Shown here: piece by piece, positions 1 through 9,392 of the stretch | Layout: the number at the start of each line of letters is the position of its first letter | Position numbering within the stretch: the first letter of the stretch is position 1 | Origin: Acinetobacter equi | GTDB taxonomy: Bacteria; Pseudomonadota; Gammaproteobacteria; Pseudomonadales; Moraxellaceae | DNA: 64,000 bases | Assembly: GCF_001307195.1 (NCBI RefSeq) | Contig: NZ_CP012808.1 | Coordinates: forward strand, 124,001 to 188,000 | Direction of reading: 5' to 3' | Notes under the pieces: model-generated | What the model was told of the DNA's origin: nothing | Database searches by the model: none | The model's input: the letters and a program-made list of their open reading frames with translations, nothing else | Program-made: the position numbers and the translations under genes

Positions 1-1560
1 TTGTTTTACACCTTCTTCCAAAAGAGCAGATGTACGGAATACACCAGCATGATCTTGAACAATATCACGAATCGCATCAGCAACTTCTTGCGCATTCTCA
101 CCAGAAGTCGATTCATCAAGATGACGAATACGTTTCATTGTATTTTCAAGAACTGTTGTAGGAAGCGGTGCATATTCATCACCATGGTGTTTAGTCACAT
201 AATCAATAATGTGTTCACCAGCTGCTTTACCAAATACAACTAAATCAAGCAGTGAATTTGTACCTAAACGGTTTGCACCGTGTACAGATACACATGAACA
301 TTCACCAATTGCATAGAAACCTTTCACTGGTTTTGTGAAATTACGTTCTTCTACATTTATAGAATAAACATCAGTTTCTTTATTGTAGTTTGCAACAAGT
401 TCTGTTGTTTCACGAGATTCAGGAACAACAACTTGTCCATGAATATTCGTAGGAATACCACCCATTTGGTAATGGATTGTTGGTACGACTGGAATTGGCT
501 CTTTAGTGATATCAACGTTTGCAAACTTCTTACCAATCTCAAATACAGATGGAAGACGTTTCATAATCGTGTCAGCACCTAAGTGAGTCATATCAAGAAG
601 GATATAATCACCTTTAGGACCACAACCACGACCTTCTTTAATTTCTTGGTCCATAGAACGTGATACGAAGTCACGTGGAGCCAAGTCTTTTAAAGTTGGT
701 GCATAGCGTTCCATGAATGGTTCGCCGTCTTTGTTACGAAGGATTGCACCCTCACCACGACAACCTTCAGTTAATAATACGCCTGCGCCCGCAACACCCG
801 TTGGGTGGAATTGCCAGAATTCCATGTCTTGTAATGGAATACCTGCACGAGCTGCCATACCAAGACCATCACCAGTGTTGATATAAGCATTAGTAGATGC
901 ACGATAAACACGACCAGCACCACCAGTAGCAAACAATGTTGCTTTACCTTGGAATACTGCAATTTTACCAGTTTCTTGGTCAATTGCCGTCACACCAAGT
1001 ACATCACCATTTTCGTTACGAATTAGATCAAGTGCGATCCATTCTACGAAAAATTGTGTACCCATTTTCACGTTGCTTTGATAAAGCGTGTGAAGAAGCG
1101 CATGACCTGTACGGTCAGCAGCTGCACAAGCACGTGGAACTGCTTTTTCACCGTAATTTGCAGAGTGACCACCGAATGGACGTTGGTAAATAGTACCATC
1201 ATCATTACGGTCAAAAGGCATACCAAGGTGTTCAAGTTCATAAACAACTTGAGGAGCTTCACGAGTCATGAACTCGATTGCATCTTGGTCACCTAACCAG
1301 TCAGAACCCTTAACTGTGTCATAGAAGTGGTAGTGCCAATTATCTTCTTGCATATTACCAAGAGATGCACCAATACCACCTTGTGCCGCAACTGTATGAG
1401 AACGTGTTGGAAATACTTTAGTTAACACCGCAACTTTTAAACCTGCTTGAGCAAGCTGGTAAGAAGCGCGCATACCAGAACCACCGCCACCAACGATAAC
1501 TGCATCGAAAGTTTCATGTGGAATATTTGTGTAATCTTCTTTAGGGGTTATAGCGCCCAT
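1..1560 (-). CDS. sdhA: Succinate dehydrogenase flavoprotein subunit SdhA (3' end outside window)
   Basis: Catalytic FAD subunit of complex II, which oxidises succinate to fumarate on the cytoplasmic face of the inner membrane. The window holds the first 520 residues; the C-terminus lies left of base 1. The N-terminus has the FAD-binding glycine cluster GGGGSG (about residues 24-29) and RSHTVAAQGG, whose His55 is the expected covalent FAD attachment site. Further on are HPTGVAG and GGIPTN, typical of the fumarate reductase/SDH flavoprotein family. The start is the ATG at 1560, 12 bases after sdhD, so the order is sdhC-sdhD-sdhA; sdhB should follow outside the window. Identification is firm. 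Confidence 0.97.
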   Translation of the reverse strand, partial: MGAITPKEDYTNIPHETFDAVIVGGGGSGMRASYQLAQAGLKVAVLTKVFPTRSHTVAAQGGIGASLGNMQEDNWHYHFYDTVKGSDWLGDQDAIEFMTREAPQVVYELEHLGMPFDRNDDGTIYQRPFGGHSANYGEKAVPRACAAADRTGHALLHTLYQSNVKMGTQFFVEWIALDLIRNENGDVLGVTAIDQETGKIAVFQGKATLFATGGAGRVYRASTNAYINTGDGLGMAARAGIPLQDMEFWQFHPTGVAGAGVLLTEGCRGEGAILRNKDGEPFMERYAPTLKDLAPRDFVSRSMDQEIKEGRGCGPKGDYILLDMTHLGADTIMKRLPSVFEIGKKFANVDITKEPIPVVPTIHYQMGGIPTNIHGQVVVPESRETTELVANYNKETDVYSINVEERNFTKPVKGFYAIGECSCVSVHGANRLGTNSLLDLVVFGKAAGEHIIDYVTKHHGDEYAPLPTTVLENTMKRIRHLDESTSGENAQEVADAIRDIVQDHAGVFRTSALLEEGVKQ

Positions 1561-1572
1561 GATCTTTTCCTA

Positions 1573-1938
1573 TCAATTTGCCCAAAAAATCTGGATAGCC
1601 CAGATTGCGTATGCAAATACAGCAATAATCACTGCTGAAGTCAGTACAAGGCGTAAACCTGTAGCAGATGGACCCATTGAACGGGTAGTCACATAGTCAG
1701 TGAATACTTGCCACATACCAATCCATGCATGTGCTACAAGAGATAAGACTGCCAATAAAGACATAATCTTCATTGGAGTTGTCATCATAAAGCCATACCA
1801 TTGTTCAAAGCTGAATCCGCCATTACAAAGGATCCAACCAAATACAACTACTGTATAAACAGCTAAAACTACGGCACTTACACGTTGGATATACCAATCA
1901 CGAGAACCTGAACCCGTTAAACCTGTAGCACTTTTCAT
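1573..1938 (-). CDS. sdhD: Succinate dehydrogenase membrane anchor SdhD
   Basis: Small three-helix anchor of complex II that, with SdhC, holds haem b and the ubiquinone site. The motif AHAWIGMWQVFTDYV carries the His equivalent to the E. coli haem ligand (H70 from this start) and the Asp-Tyr pair near the quinone pocket. I chose the ATG at 1938 because it forms a TAATG stop/start overlap with sdhC and aligns with the E. coli SdhD N-terminus. An in-frame ATG 15 bases upstream (1953) would add five residues and cannot be excluded. About 121 residues, normal for the family. Confidence 0.93.
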   Translation of the reverse strand: MKSATGLTGSGSRDWYIQRVSAVVLAVYTVVVFGWILCNGGFSFEQWYGFMMTTPMKIMSLLAVLSLVAHAWIGMWQVFTDYVTTRSMGPSATGLRLVLTSAVIIAVFAYAIWAIQIFWAN

Positions 1939-2336
1939 TAGAGTACGATCCATACAAATGCTGCAATAATACCTATCGCAGACAAGATTAATGAAATAGT
2001 AGCTGCAATACGACCACTTTGAAGCTCTTCAGCTACACCCATGTCAGCAAGTAAATGCTTAACACCTGCAATGAAGTGGTAGATCAAGCCTGCTACAAAT
2101 ACCCATACGATGAAGCGCACAATAAAGCTATCAAAAATAGCCTGTACTTGAGCGAAACCTTCTGGAGAAGACAATGACTTATCTAAGATCCATAAAAGTA
2201 CTGGTACGAGTAAAAATACGATGACACCAGAAAGACGGTGTAGAATTGATGCAATAGCCACAGGGGATTTTAAGTTTACATCTAAAACTTGACCCATGGA
2301 CAAATTGACAGGTCTGTTGCTTTTCACAGCGGGCAT
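1938..2336 (-). CDS. sdhC: Succinate dehydrogenase cytochrome b556 subunit SdhC
   Basis: Membrane anchor and cytochrome b subunit of complex II, 132 residues with three hydrophobic helices. The N-terminal motif ASILHRLSGV contains Ser30 and Arg34, matching the quinone-site Ser/Arg of E. coli SdhC. YHFIAGVKHLLAD contains His87, which aligns with the E. coli haem ligand His84. It is the first gene of the leftward sdh operon and is preceded by a strong sigma-70-type promoter at 2435-2463. The Shine-Dalgarno sequence is poorly placed (GGAG about 14 bases upstream), so the exact start is slightly uncertain. Confidence 0.94.
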   Translation of the reverse strand: MPAVKSNRPVNLSMGQVLDVNLKSPVAIASILHRLSGVIVFLLVPVLLWILDKSLSSPEGFAQVQAIFDSFIVRFIVWVFVAGLIYHFIAGVKHLLADMGVAEELQSGRIAATISLILSAIGIIAAFVWIVL

Positions 2337-2434
2337 CCTGTAAGTAAAAACTCCATCCGGAGTTTGTTGGAATTAATTCGGAGGAAAGCTGGCATTGTTA
2401 GGCAAGCCTATGCCTAAATTCAAAACGACACTGA

Positions 2435-2463
2435 ATTATAAGGCGACAACTATCAAAATACAA
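2435..2463 (-). promoter_or_regulatory. Probable sigma-70 promoter of the sdh operon
   Basis: On the minus strand TTGTAT (plus-strand 2458-2463) is followed after exactly 17 bases by a perfect TATAAT (plus-strand 2435-2440). It lies about 100 bases upstream of sdhC, implying a leader of roughly 90 bases. The match was read directly; activity is inferred. Confidence 0.7.
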
Positions 2464-3110
2464 ACAACATCCCGCCTATTTTTCAATAAAAAAACCTTAA
2501 ATAAGAATCATTAACATTAAAATCTCAATTCATAATTCATCCATTTGATTTACAAAAATAAACTAGGCTATTGTTTTAAAAACTAAATTTTATTTTAAAT
2601 TTTTCATTACTTGAATTATAAGGTCTGTTTCTATTAAGACTAAAGCAGAACAAAAAATCTACCATTTCAGTCTATATTCGAATTTTTAATACTTTGCAAT
2701 ACAGTATTTTTTTAATAAATAGTGAGTATTTAATAAAACATCTTACATAAAATAAATACTTCTTAAATAAGTACTTAAATTCATATTAATTGATTAGCAG
2801 CACCCAATTAGCACAATTATTATTCACCAGAATATTAAAACAATACCCTTTTCTCTTTATCTGATAAAAACTAATCAATTTAAATGTGTTTTTTTTAGAC
2901 AAACAAACATTTGAAAAAATGAGACATATTCTACATTTTTTCAATTTATTATTTTTTATTTTCCATCATAATTTTATGTAAGTTACGAGAATTATAATAA
3001 TTTAGACCAAAATGCTAGGATTTAATATTGATCATTTTTAATTTTTTAAAATTCAAAAATAGTTACAATTCAGCACCAATTTAAAATTTTTTCTGCAACT
3101 CTAAGTTAAT

Positions 3111-3138
3111 TTGACATATTATACCCTGCTGATACTGT
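3111..3138 (+). promoter_or_regulatory. Candidate gltA promoter (extended -10)
   Basis: A perfect -35 TTGACA (3111-3116) is followed by a 16-base spacer ending in TG plus one base, and then TACTGT (3133-3138), an extended -10 arrangement. This would give a 5' leader of roughly 190 bases. A second candidate, TTGACA at 3215-3220 with TAATCT at 3237-3242, lies nearer the gene. Which one is used cannot be decided from sequence. Confidence 0.5.
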
Positions 3139-3331
3139 GATTTTATTAAGATTTTATACTCAATATAATTGATTCGCTTTATTTTAAGCTGTCACTTTTT
3201 ATCCATAAGTATAATTGACAAAATTTCAGTACTCACTAATCTTATAGCAATTTTTGAAACCTCCGATTGACGGATTAAAAGATAAAAACCCTAGATCGGA
3301 TTTACATTCACCAGGACAGGAGATCTATTGA

Positions 3332-4606
3332 ATGTCTGAAGCAACTGGCAAAAAAGCCGTTTTACAGCTTGATGGCAAAGAAATTGAATTACCAATTTAC
3401 AGCGGTACATTGGGCCCAGATGTAATCGACGTTAAGGATGTATTGGCCTCTGGTCACTTTACTTTTGATCCTGGTTTTATGGCGACTGCCTCTTGTGAAT
3501 CAAAGATCACTTTCATTGATGGCGGTAAAGGGATTCTTTTACACCGTGGTTATCCAATTGACCAATTAGCAACTAAAGCAGATTACTTAGAAACTTGCTA
3601 CTTGTTGTTAAATGGTGAATTACCAACTCCTGAACAAAAAGCTGACTTCGACTCTAAAGTTCGTAACCACACTATGGTTCATGACCAAGTTAGCCGTTTC
3701 TATAATGGTTTCCGTCGTGATGCTCATCCTATGGCAATCATGGTTGGTGTTGTTGGTGCATTATCTGCGTTCTATCACAACAACTTGGATATCGAAAACG
3801 TTGATCACCGTGAAATCACAGCGATCCGTTTAATTGCGAAAATTCCTACGCTTGCTGCGTGGAGCTACAAGTATACTGTTGGTCAACCATTCGTTTACCC
3901 ACGTAATGACTTAAGCTACGCTGAAAACTTCTTGTACATGATGTTTGCTACTCCAGCAGATCGTGATTACAAAGTTGACCCTATTCTTGCTAAAGCAATG
4001 GACCGTATTTTTACGCTTCATGCTGACCACGAACAAAACGCATCTACTTCTACAGTACGTTTAGCTGGTTCTACTGGCGCTAACCCGTATGCATGTATCG
4101 CTGCTGGTATCTCTGCACTTTGGGGTCCTGCTCACGGTGGTGCAAACGAAGCTGTTCTTAAGATGCTTGATGAAATCGGCACTGTAGAAAACGTTGCTGG
4201 CTTCATGGAAAAAGTAAAAACTAAAGAAGTTAAACTTATGGGCTTCGGTCACCGAGTTTACAAAAACTTCGATCCACGTGCAAAAGTAATGAAAGAGACT
4301 TGTGACGAAGTGCTTAGCGCGCTTGGTATCAACGATCCACAACTTGCTCTTGCAATGGAACTTGAACGTATTGCACTTTCTGATGAATACTTCATCAAAC
4401 GTAACTTATACCCTAACGTAGACTTCTACTCAGGTATCATCCTTAAAGCGATTGGTATCCCAACAGAAATGTTTACTGTAATTTTCGCTCTTGCACGTAC
4501 AGTTGGTTGGATCAGCCACTGGTTAGAAATGCACAGCGGTCCTTACAAGATCGGTCGTCCTCGTCAGCTTTATACTGGCGCGACTCAACGCGATATCAAC
4601 CGTTAA
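3332..4606 (+). CDS. gltA: Citrate synthase GltA
   Basis: Condenses acetyl-CoA with oxaloacetate, the entry step of the TCA cycle, in the cytoplasm. The 424 residues match the type II hexameric enzyme of Gram-negative bacteria. The three catalytic residues are visible: His268 in [10 protein letters not shown], His307 in [10 protein letters not shown] and Asp364 in NVDFYSG. The ATG at 3332 follows CAGGAGATCTATTGA, a good Shine-Dalgarno sequence. The gene is divergent from the sdh operon, as expected for Acinetobacter, and ends in a clear terminator. Confidence 0.98.
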   Translation: MSEATGKKAVLQLDGKEIELPIYSGTLGPDVIDVKDVLASGHFTFDPGFMATASCESKITFIDGGKGILLHRGYPIDQLATKADYLETCYLLLNGELPTPEQKADFDSKVRNHTMVHDQVSRFYNGFRRDAHPMAIMVGVVGALSAFYHNNLDIENVDHREITAIRLIAKIPTLAAWSYKYTVGQPFVYPRNDLSYAENFLYMMFATPADRDYKVDPILAKAMDRIFTLHADHEQNASTSTVRLAGSTGANPYACIAAGISALWGPAHGGANEAVLKMLDEIGTVENVAGFMEKVKTKEVKLMGFGHRVYKNFDPRAKVMKETCDEVLSALGINDPQLALAMELERIALSDEYFIKRNLYPNVDFYSGIILKAIGIPTEMFTVIFALARTVGWISHWLEMHSGPYKIGRPRQLYTGATQRDINR

Positions 4607-4631
4607 TTCGGTCTGCGTTGTTAGACAACAA

Positions 4632-4656
4632 AACCACCCTTTTGGGTGGTTTTTTA
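4632..4656 (+). terminator. Rho-independent terminator of gltA
   Basis: Perfect stem AACCACCC / GGGTGGTT with a TTTT loop followed by a T-run, 26 bases after the gltA stop codon. Confidence 0.9.
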
Positions 4657-4810
4657 CATTTAAAACAACATACATTATATTAATTTACAAAATAATATAC
4701 TGACTTTAAAAACTCATACAAAGTATTACCATACCTCATTAGCATACAAATTTATAACTCATATATTTTCTATAAAGCAACAATAAAAACGAAAAAACAC
4801 AAGGAAGTAT

Positions 4811-6334
4811 ATGATGAAAAACTCACATGAGCAGGACAATACTGCATTTTTTGGACATCCAAAACCATTAAAAGATTTATTTTTTACTGAATTTTGGGAA
4901 CGATTTTCCTACTATGGCATACGCCCTCTTCTCATTTTATATATGTCCGCATTAAGCATTAATGGTGGCTTAGGATTAGACCGACCAACAGCAGCGGCTA
5001 TTGTTGGATTATTTGCAGGCTCTATATACTTAATTACAATTTTTGGTGGCTGGATTGCAGACAATTGGCTTGGGCAAGCCCGATCCGTTTGGTATGGTTC
5101 AATCTTAATGGCTTTAGGGCATTTATCTATTGCTCTTAATGCTTGGTTTGACCAATTCTTTTTTTACTTTGGACTTGTGTTAATTGTTCTAGGCAGTGGT
5201 CTCTTTAAAACCTGTATTACTGTTATTGTTGGTACCCTCTATAACGCGCAAGATACACGGCGTGATGCTGGCTTTTCAATTTTTTATATGGGAATAAACT
5301 TAGGCGCATTTATTGCCCCATTATTTACAGGTTTATTCATTGAGAATAATGGTTGGCATATTGGCTTTGGTATTGGTGGTATTGGAATGCTGATTGCCCT
5401 AATTTTTTTCCGATTCACTTGTACGCCACAATTAGTCAAATTTAATGAAAATCAAGCGACTGAATCTGCATGGAATAAACCTGTTACCCCAAAGAAATCT
5501 GCACCTAAAATAGTCTTTGCATTTATCCTATTCTGCACAATAATCATCAGCTTAGTCACACTCAATATCATTACCATTAATCCAATTATATTAAGCAAAT
5601 ATCTAACAGCATCCATTTGTATAGTATTACTAATCTATTTTATTTATTTAATCTTTTTAGCAAACTCAACACCGAATGAAAAAAAGCAAATCATGATGTG
5701 TTTTCTTTTAATCATTATTGCTGTTTTCTTTTGGTCTAGTCTTGAGCAACAACCAACCTCATTTAATTTGTTCGCTCAAGATTTTACGCAACGTTACGTA
5801 GGTGGATACGAAATACCAACGGTTTGGTTTCAATCTCTTAATCCTATTTTTATGGTTCTTTTCGCCCCAGTTTTGGCATGGTTATGGACTAAATTAGGTA
5901 AATCAAATTTAAATCCAAGCTATATTACTAAATTTATAATTTCTATAGCTTTAGCTGGCTGTAGTTTTATTATTATGTATTTTGCCAGTCAAAGAATTAT
6001 TTTAAATGGTGGTGCACTCGTATCACCTCTATGGCTAGTGTTTAGTTTATTATTCTTAACATTAGGAGAACTTTGTCTAAGCCCAATTGGTCTTTCGGCA
6101 ATGACAAAATTAGCTCCAACTCAGCTTCGTGGTCAAATTATGGGGCTATGGATGACATCAATCGCTCTTGGAAGCTTAATTGCAGGATTAATTGGTGGGC
6201 ATGTTTCCGCAGAGTCTTTACAAGAATTACCAATGCTCTTTATACAATGTGCAATAATCTTATTTGCTGGTGCCATTATCTTATTTATATTTAAAAAACC
6301 AATTCTGAAATTTTTAACCACCTCAAATAACTAA
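4811..6334 (+). CDS. Proton-dependent oligopeptide transporter (POT/PTR2 family), copy 1
   Basis: Inner-membrane symporter of the POT family (DtpT/YdgR-like), predicted to import di- and tripeptides with protons. The 507-residue protein has about 14 hydrophobic segments. The family signature EFWERFSYYG lies in the first helix (about residues 27-36), and the second PTR signature appears as FYMGINLGAFIAPL. Start ATG-ATG at 4811 follows an AAGGA Shine-Dalgarno. It is tandem to a paralogue at 6582-9400 that an insertion sequence has split. Both precede a peptidase gene, consistent with peptide use. Substrate range cannot be told from sequence. Confidence 0.93.
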   Translation: MMKNSHEQDNTAFFGHPKPLKDLFFTEFWERFSYYGIRPLLILYMSALSINGGLGLDRPTAAAIVGLFAGSIYLITIFGGWIADNWLGQARSVWYGSILMALGHLSIALNAWFDQFFFYFGLVLIVLGSGLFKTCITVIVGTLYNAQDTRRDAGFSIFYMGINLGAFIAPLFTGLFIENNGWHIGFGIGGIGMLIALIFFRFTCTPQLVKFNENQATESAWNKPVTPKKSAPKIVFAFILFCTIIISLVTLNIITINPIILSKYLTASICIVLLIYFIYLIFLANSTPNEKKQIMMCFLLIIIAVFFWSSLEQQPTSFNLFAQDFTQRYVGGYEIPTVWFQSLNPIFMVLFAPVLAWLWTKLGKSNLNPSYITKFIISIALAGCSFIIMYFASQRIILNGGALVSPLWLVFSLLFLTLGELCLSPIGLSAMTKLAPTQLRGQIMGLWMTSIALGSLIAGLIGGHVSAESLQELPMLFIQCAIILFAGAIILFIFKKPILKFLTTSNN

Positions 6335-6346
6335 AATACTCTTTAT

Positions 6347-6370
6347 TAGGGAGCAAAAGCTCCCTATTTT
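6347..6370 (+). terminator. Rho-independent terminator after the first POT gene
   Basis: Perfect stem TAGGGAGC (6347-6354) / GCTCCCTA (6359-6366) with an AAAA loop and trailing T-run, starting 12 bases after the stop codon. Confidence 0.9.
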
Positions 6371-7232
6371 TAAATTCTTGAATTATTTTTTGATTTTTAA
6401 ATAAGTTAAAACTATTACACTTCCCATGTATAAAAAACACACTATTAAGTAAAAATACAAAATTATTACTGAATATATATTTTATCTACACTTTATTACA
6501 CTCACAACATATGTCTACATTCCGAAACTCCATATATTAAAAATGAAAATTTAGAAACAAAAACAACAAGGAATGTTTGTTATGGATAATAAATTTAAAC
6601 AATGTGATAAAGAATTTTTTGGGCATCCCAAACCTTTACAAGGTCTCTTTTATGTAGAACTTTGGGAGCGCTTTTCTTACTACGGTATTCTTCCTTTACT
6701 TATTTTATATATGGCAGCAATCACAACCAGTGGAGGAATGGGTTTAGACCGCCCAACATCTTCGGCTATTTTAGGTATATTCTCTGGATCTCTTTATCTT
6801 ATTACTATTTTTGGCGGTTGGATTGCCGACCGTTGCATAGGACAAGCTCGCTCTATTTGGTATGGTTCTGTCATTATTGCATTAGGACATTTAAGCATTG
6901 CATTAGATGCCATTTTTGGGCATTTCTTTTTTTATCTTGGCTTAGTTTTTATTGTTTTAGGTAGTGGCTTATTTAAAACTTGTATATCAACAATTGTAGG
7001 TACTTTATACTCACCAAAAGATTCACGTCGTGATGCTGGATTTTCAATTTTTTATATGGGCATCAATATCGGTGGGTTAATTTCACCTTTAGTTACAGGA
7101 ATATTGGCTGAAAATTACGGCTGGCACATTGGTTTTGGTGCTGGTGGTATTGGCATGTTATTGGCATTACTAATTTTTAGATTTGTTTCTATTCCCCAGC
7201 TTAAATATTTTAATGCTTTAAGAGAATCTGAA

Positions 7233-7235
7233 AAT
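7233..7235. repeat. Left copy of the 3-bp AAT target-site duplication
   Basis: AAT lies immediately left of the IS terminal TGATGTGTGCTG; the matching AAT is at 8510-8512. A 3-bp duplication is usual for IS3-family elements. Confidence 0.8.
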
Positions 7236-7301
7236 TGATGTGTGCTGAAAAAAACGGAGACTTTAACTTGGTAAACTACACATACTCATCAGGAGTTTAC
7301 C

Positions 7302-7601
7302 ATGAGCAAAAAACAAAAGATTTATACAGCAGAATTCAAAGCTGAAGCAATCAAAGCTATTGATTCAAACAATGGCAATGTTTCAGAAACAGCACGACTG
7401 CTTGGCATTTCAATGCAAACCCTTTCAAATTGGTACAATAAAGCAAAAGCTGGAAAATTAGTAGGCACACAACAATATTCACCTGATCTCGTTGCTCTTC
7501 TCGAGGAAAATAAAAAACTGAAGCAGCAACTTAAAACCGCTGAAATGGAAAGAGAATTTCTAAAAAAAGCAGCAGCGTACTTTGCCAAAGAAAGTCAGTA
7601 A
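7302..7601 (+). CDS. IS3-family transposase OrfA (HTH subunit)
   Basis: A 99-residue DNA-binding subunit of the IS3-type transposase. The N-terminus begins KKQKIYTAEFKAEA, and a helix-turn-helix follows (NVSETARLLGISMQTLSNWY, about residues 26-45). A leucine-zipper-like coiled coil near residues 65-90 ends in EREFLKKAAAYFAKE. Near its end the codons CTA AAA AAA GCA (7560-7571) contain seven A residues, the usual site of programmed -1 frameshifting that yields the OrfAB transposase. The gene lies entirely within the IS that splits the POT transporter. Confidence 0.95.
   Translation: MSKKQKIYTAEFKAEAIKAIDSNNGNVSETARLLGISMQTLSNWYNKAKAGKLVGTQQYSPDLVALLEENKKLKQQLKTAEMEREFLKKAAAYFAKESQ
7562..7568 (+). 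promoter_or_regulatory. A7 slippery site for -1 programmed frameshift between orfA and orfB
   Basis: Seven consecutive A residues in the phase A AAA AAA in the orfA frame. The -1 frame is open from here into orfB (reads through GTA CTT TGC CAA to the ATG at 7613), so a shift would make the OrfAB fusion. Frameshifting is inferred from family knowledge. Confidence 0.75.
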
Positions 7602-7612
7602 AGTACGTACAT

Positions 7613-8467
7613 ATGAAACAGCAAAAACATGCATACTCAGTCACTATGATGGCTCGGTTACTCCACGTTTCAGTTTCTGGATTTTATGAATGGTTAAAAT
7701 ATGGCTTAAGTAAGCGGGTTATTCAGAGAAATCATCAAACAATATTGGTTAAAATTGCTCACCAAGAAACCAATGAAAGCTATGGTTATATTCGTTTAAC
7801 CAAGTACTTACAGGCACAAGGAATAGAAATTAGCGAGTATGCAGTTCGTTGTATTAAAAAACTTAATCAGCTGTATTGTAAGCGGCATAGGCGTTTCAAA
7901 AAAACAACTCATAGCGACCATCAACGTACGGTTTACAATAATTTGTTAGAGCAAAATTTTACAGTGACTGCTCCAAACATTGCATGGGTAAGTGACATTA
8001 CATACGTGTGGACAGCTGAAGGATGGCTGTATTTAGCGGCTTTAAAAGATCTTTGCAGCAAACAAGTAGTTGGGTATAGCTTGAGTGAACGGATGACGTC
8101 ACAGCTCGTTTGCAATGCACTGAGCATGGCGATTCGAAATCATAAACCCTCTCAAGACTTGATTATTCACTCTGACAGGGGCAGCCAATACTGTAGTCAT
8201 GAATATCGAAAGATACTTGAAAAATATGGATTTCAGGGATCAATGAGTAAACGCGGTGATTGCTTCGATAATGCTCCTATTGAGAGCTTCTGGGGAATAT
8301 TAAAAAATGAATTGGTTCATCATCGCAATTATAAAACAAGGGAAGAAGCTAAAGCAGATATTACAAAATACATAGAGCTATTTTATAATCAGCAGAGAAT
8401 TCAGAAAGGATTGGACTTTAAGACACCAAATCAAATGGCAGAAGACTTTTACAGGATGGCTGCCTAG
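7613..8467 (+). CDS. IS3-family transposase OrfB (DDE integrase domain)
   Basis: Catalytic part of the IS transposase, 284 residues. After an N-terminal HTH_21-like region (ESYGYIRLTKYL) comes the rve integrase core with the three acidic residues: Asp in WVSDITYVW, Asp in IIHSDRGSQYCS and Glu in NAPIESFWGILKNEL. The C-terminal YNQQRIQKGLDFKTPNQ is typical of the family. It is in the -1 frame relative to orfA and is probably translated mainly as the OrfAB fusion; the ATG at 7613 would give OrfB alone. No inactivating change was seen. Confidence 0.95.
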   Translation: MKQQKHAYSVTMMARLLHVSVSGFYEWLKYGLSKRVIQRNHQTILVKIAHQETNESYGYIRLTKYLQAQGIEISEYAVRCIKKLNQLYCKRHRRFKKTTHSDHQRTVYNNLLEQNFTVTAPNIAWVSDITYVWTAEGWLYLAALKDLCSKQVVGYSLSERMTSQLVCNALSMAIRNHKPSQDLIIHSDRGSQYCSHEYRKILEKYGFQGSMSKRGDCFDNAPIESFWGILKNELVHHRNYKTREEAKADITKYIELFYNQQRIQKGLDFKTPNQMAEDFYRMAA

Positions 8468-8509
8468 AATTTCCCAAGTAGAAGTGTCCTGTTATTTCAG
8501 CACACATCA

Positions 8510-8512
8510 AAT
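8510..8512. repeat. Right copy of the 3-bp AAT target-site duplication
   Basis: AAT immediately right of the IS right end. Deleting the IS plus this copy restores the host transporter frame from base 8513. Confidence 0.8.
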
Positions 8513-9392
8513 AATTGGAATCGTGCTGTTAACTACAATCCAAATGCATCTAAATATATCTATATATTTTTAATTTGTCTCACCACTATCATTACTTTAA
8601 TCACTTTTAAAATCATTCCATTTAATCCCGTTATTGTTCTGTCATACCTCGCAATCATGACATTTTCAATTTTAATTTTATATTTTGTTTATTTAATCTT
8701 TATTGCAAAAACAACATCACAAGAAAAGAAACAGCTCGTCGTATGCTTTATTCTTATTATTGCCGCTGCTATCTTTTGGTCTGCATCTGACCAAACCTAT
8801 ACATCAATTACATTATTTACAGAAGATTTTACCAATCGTTCCGTATTAGGTTTTATGATTCCAACAGCATGGTTTCAAGCAATTAACCCTATCTTCATTA
8901 TTATCTTTTCACCAATCTTAGCTTTTATTTGGGTCAAACTTGGGCGTAAAAACCAAGATCTTAGCTATATTTCAAAGTTTGGTTTAGCTCTATTTCTAGG
9001 TTCAATTAGTTTTATTATTTTATATTTTGCTAGTCACCAATTGGTTCAAGCAAATGGAATGGCTATTTCCTCTCTTTGGATTATTGCATTTTACTTATTT
9101 CTTACTATTGGAGAGTTGTGTTTTAGTCCAATTGGTTTATCGTGTATGACAGTCCTTGCGCCACAAAGGATGCAAGGGCAAATAATGGGATTATGGTTTA
9201 TCTCTTCTGCTTTAGGTGGCATGATTGCTGGTCTTGTAGGTGGTGAAGTTTCCGCCGAAAACATTAATGAACTTCCTTCTATGTTTAAGCAATGTGCCGT
9301 AATACTCATCGTTAGTGCAGCCATATTATTCATTCTAAATAAGCCGTTTTCAAAACTCATTCATTCCTCACCTAAAAAAGTGGATTCTTCTT

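Larger units (their letters stand above)
2337..3331. other. Long AT-rich divergent intergenic region between sdhC and gltA
   Basis: This gap of about 1 kb is very AT-rich and holds no convincing open reading frame on either strand. It contains the sdh promoter at the left and candidate gltA promoters at the right (3111-3138 and about 3215-3242). An imperfect hairpin is possible in the gltA leader (TCCGAT 3262-3267 with ATCGGA 3295-3300). I see no RNA gene in the central 2470-3110 stretch, but an unknown small RNA cannot be excluded by eye. Confidence 0.6.
7236..8509 (+). mobile_element. Complete IS3-family insertion sequence (1274 bp)
   Basis: The ends are inverted repeats: the left begins TGATGTGTGCTGAAA and the right, read in reverse complement, begins with the same 15 bases. 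Similarity continues imperfectly through about base 28 (GGAGACTT against GGACACTT). The ends carry the TG...CA dinucleotides of the family and are flanked by AAT duplications. Inside are orfA (HTH protein) and orfB (DDE integrase) in the -1 relation, with an A7 slippery run. Both frames are open and the termini are intact, so the element looks recent and potentially active. I do not assign an ISfinder name. Confidence 0.95.
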
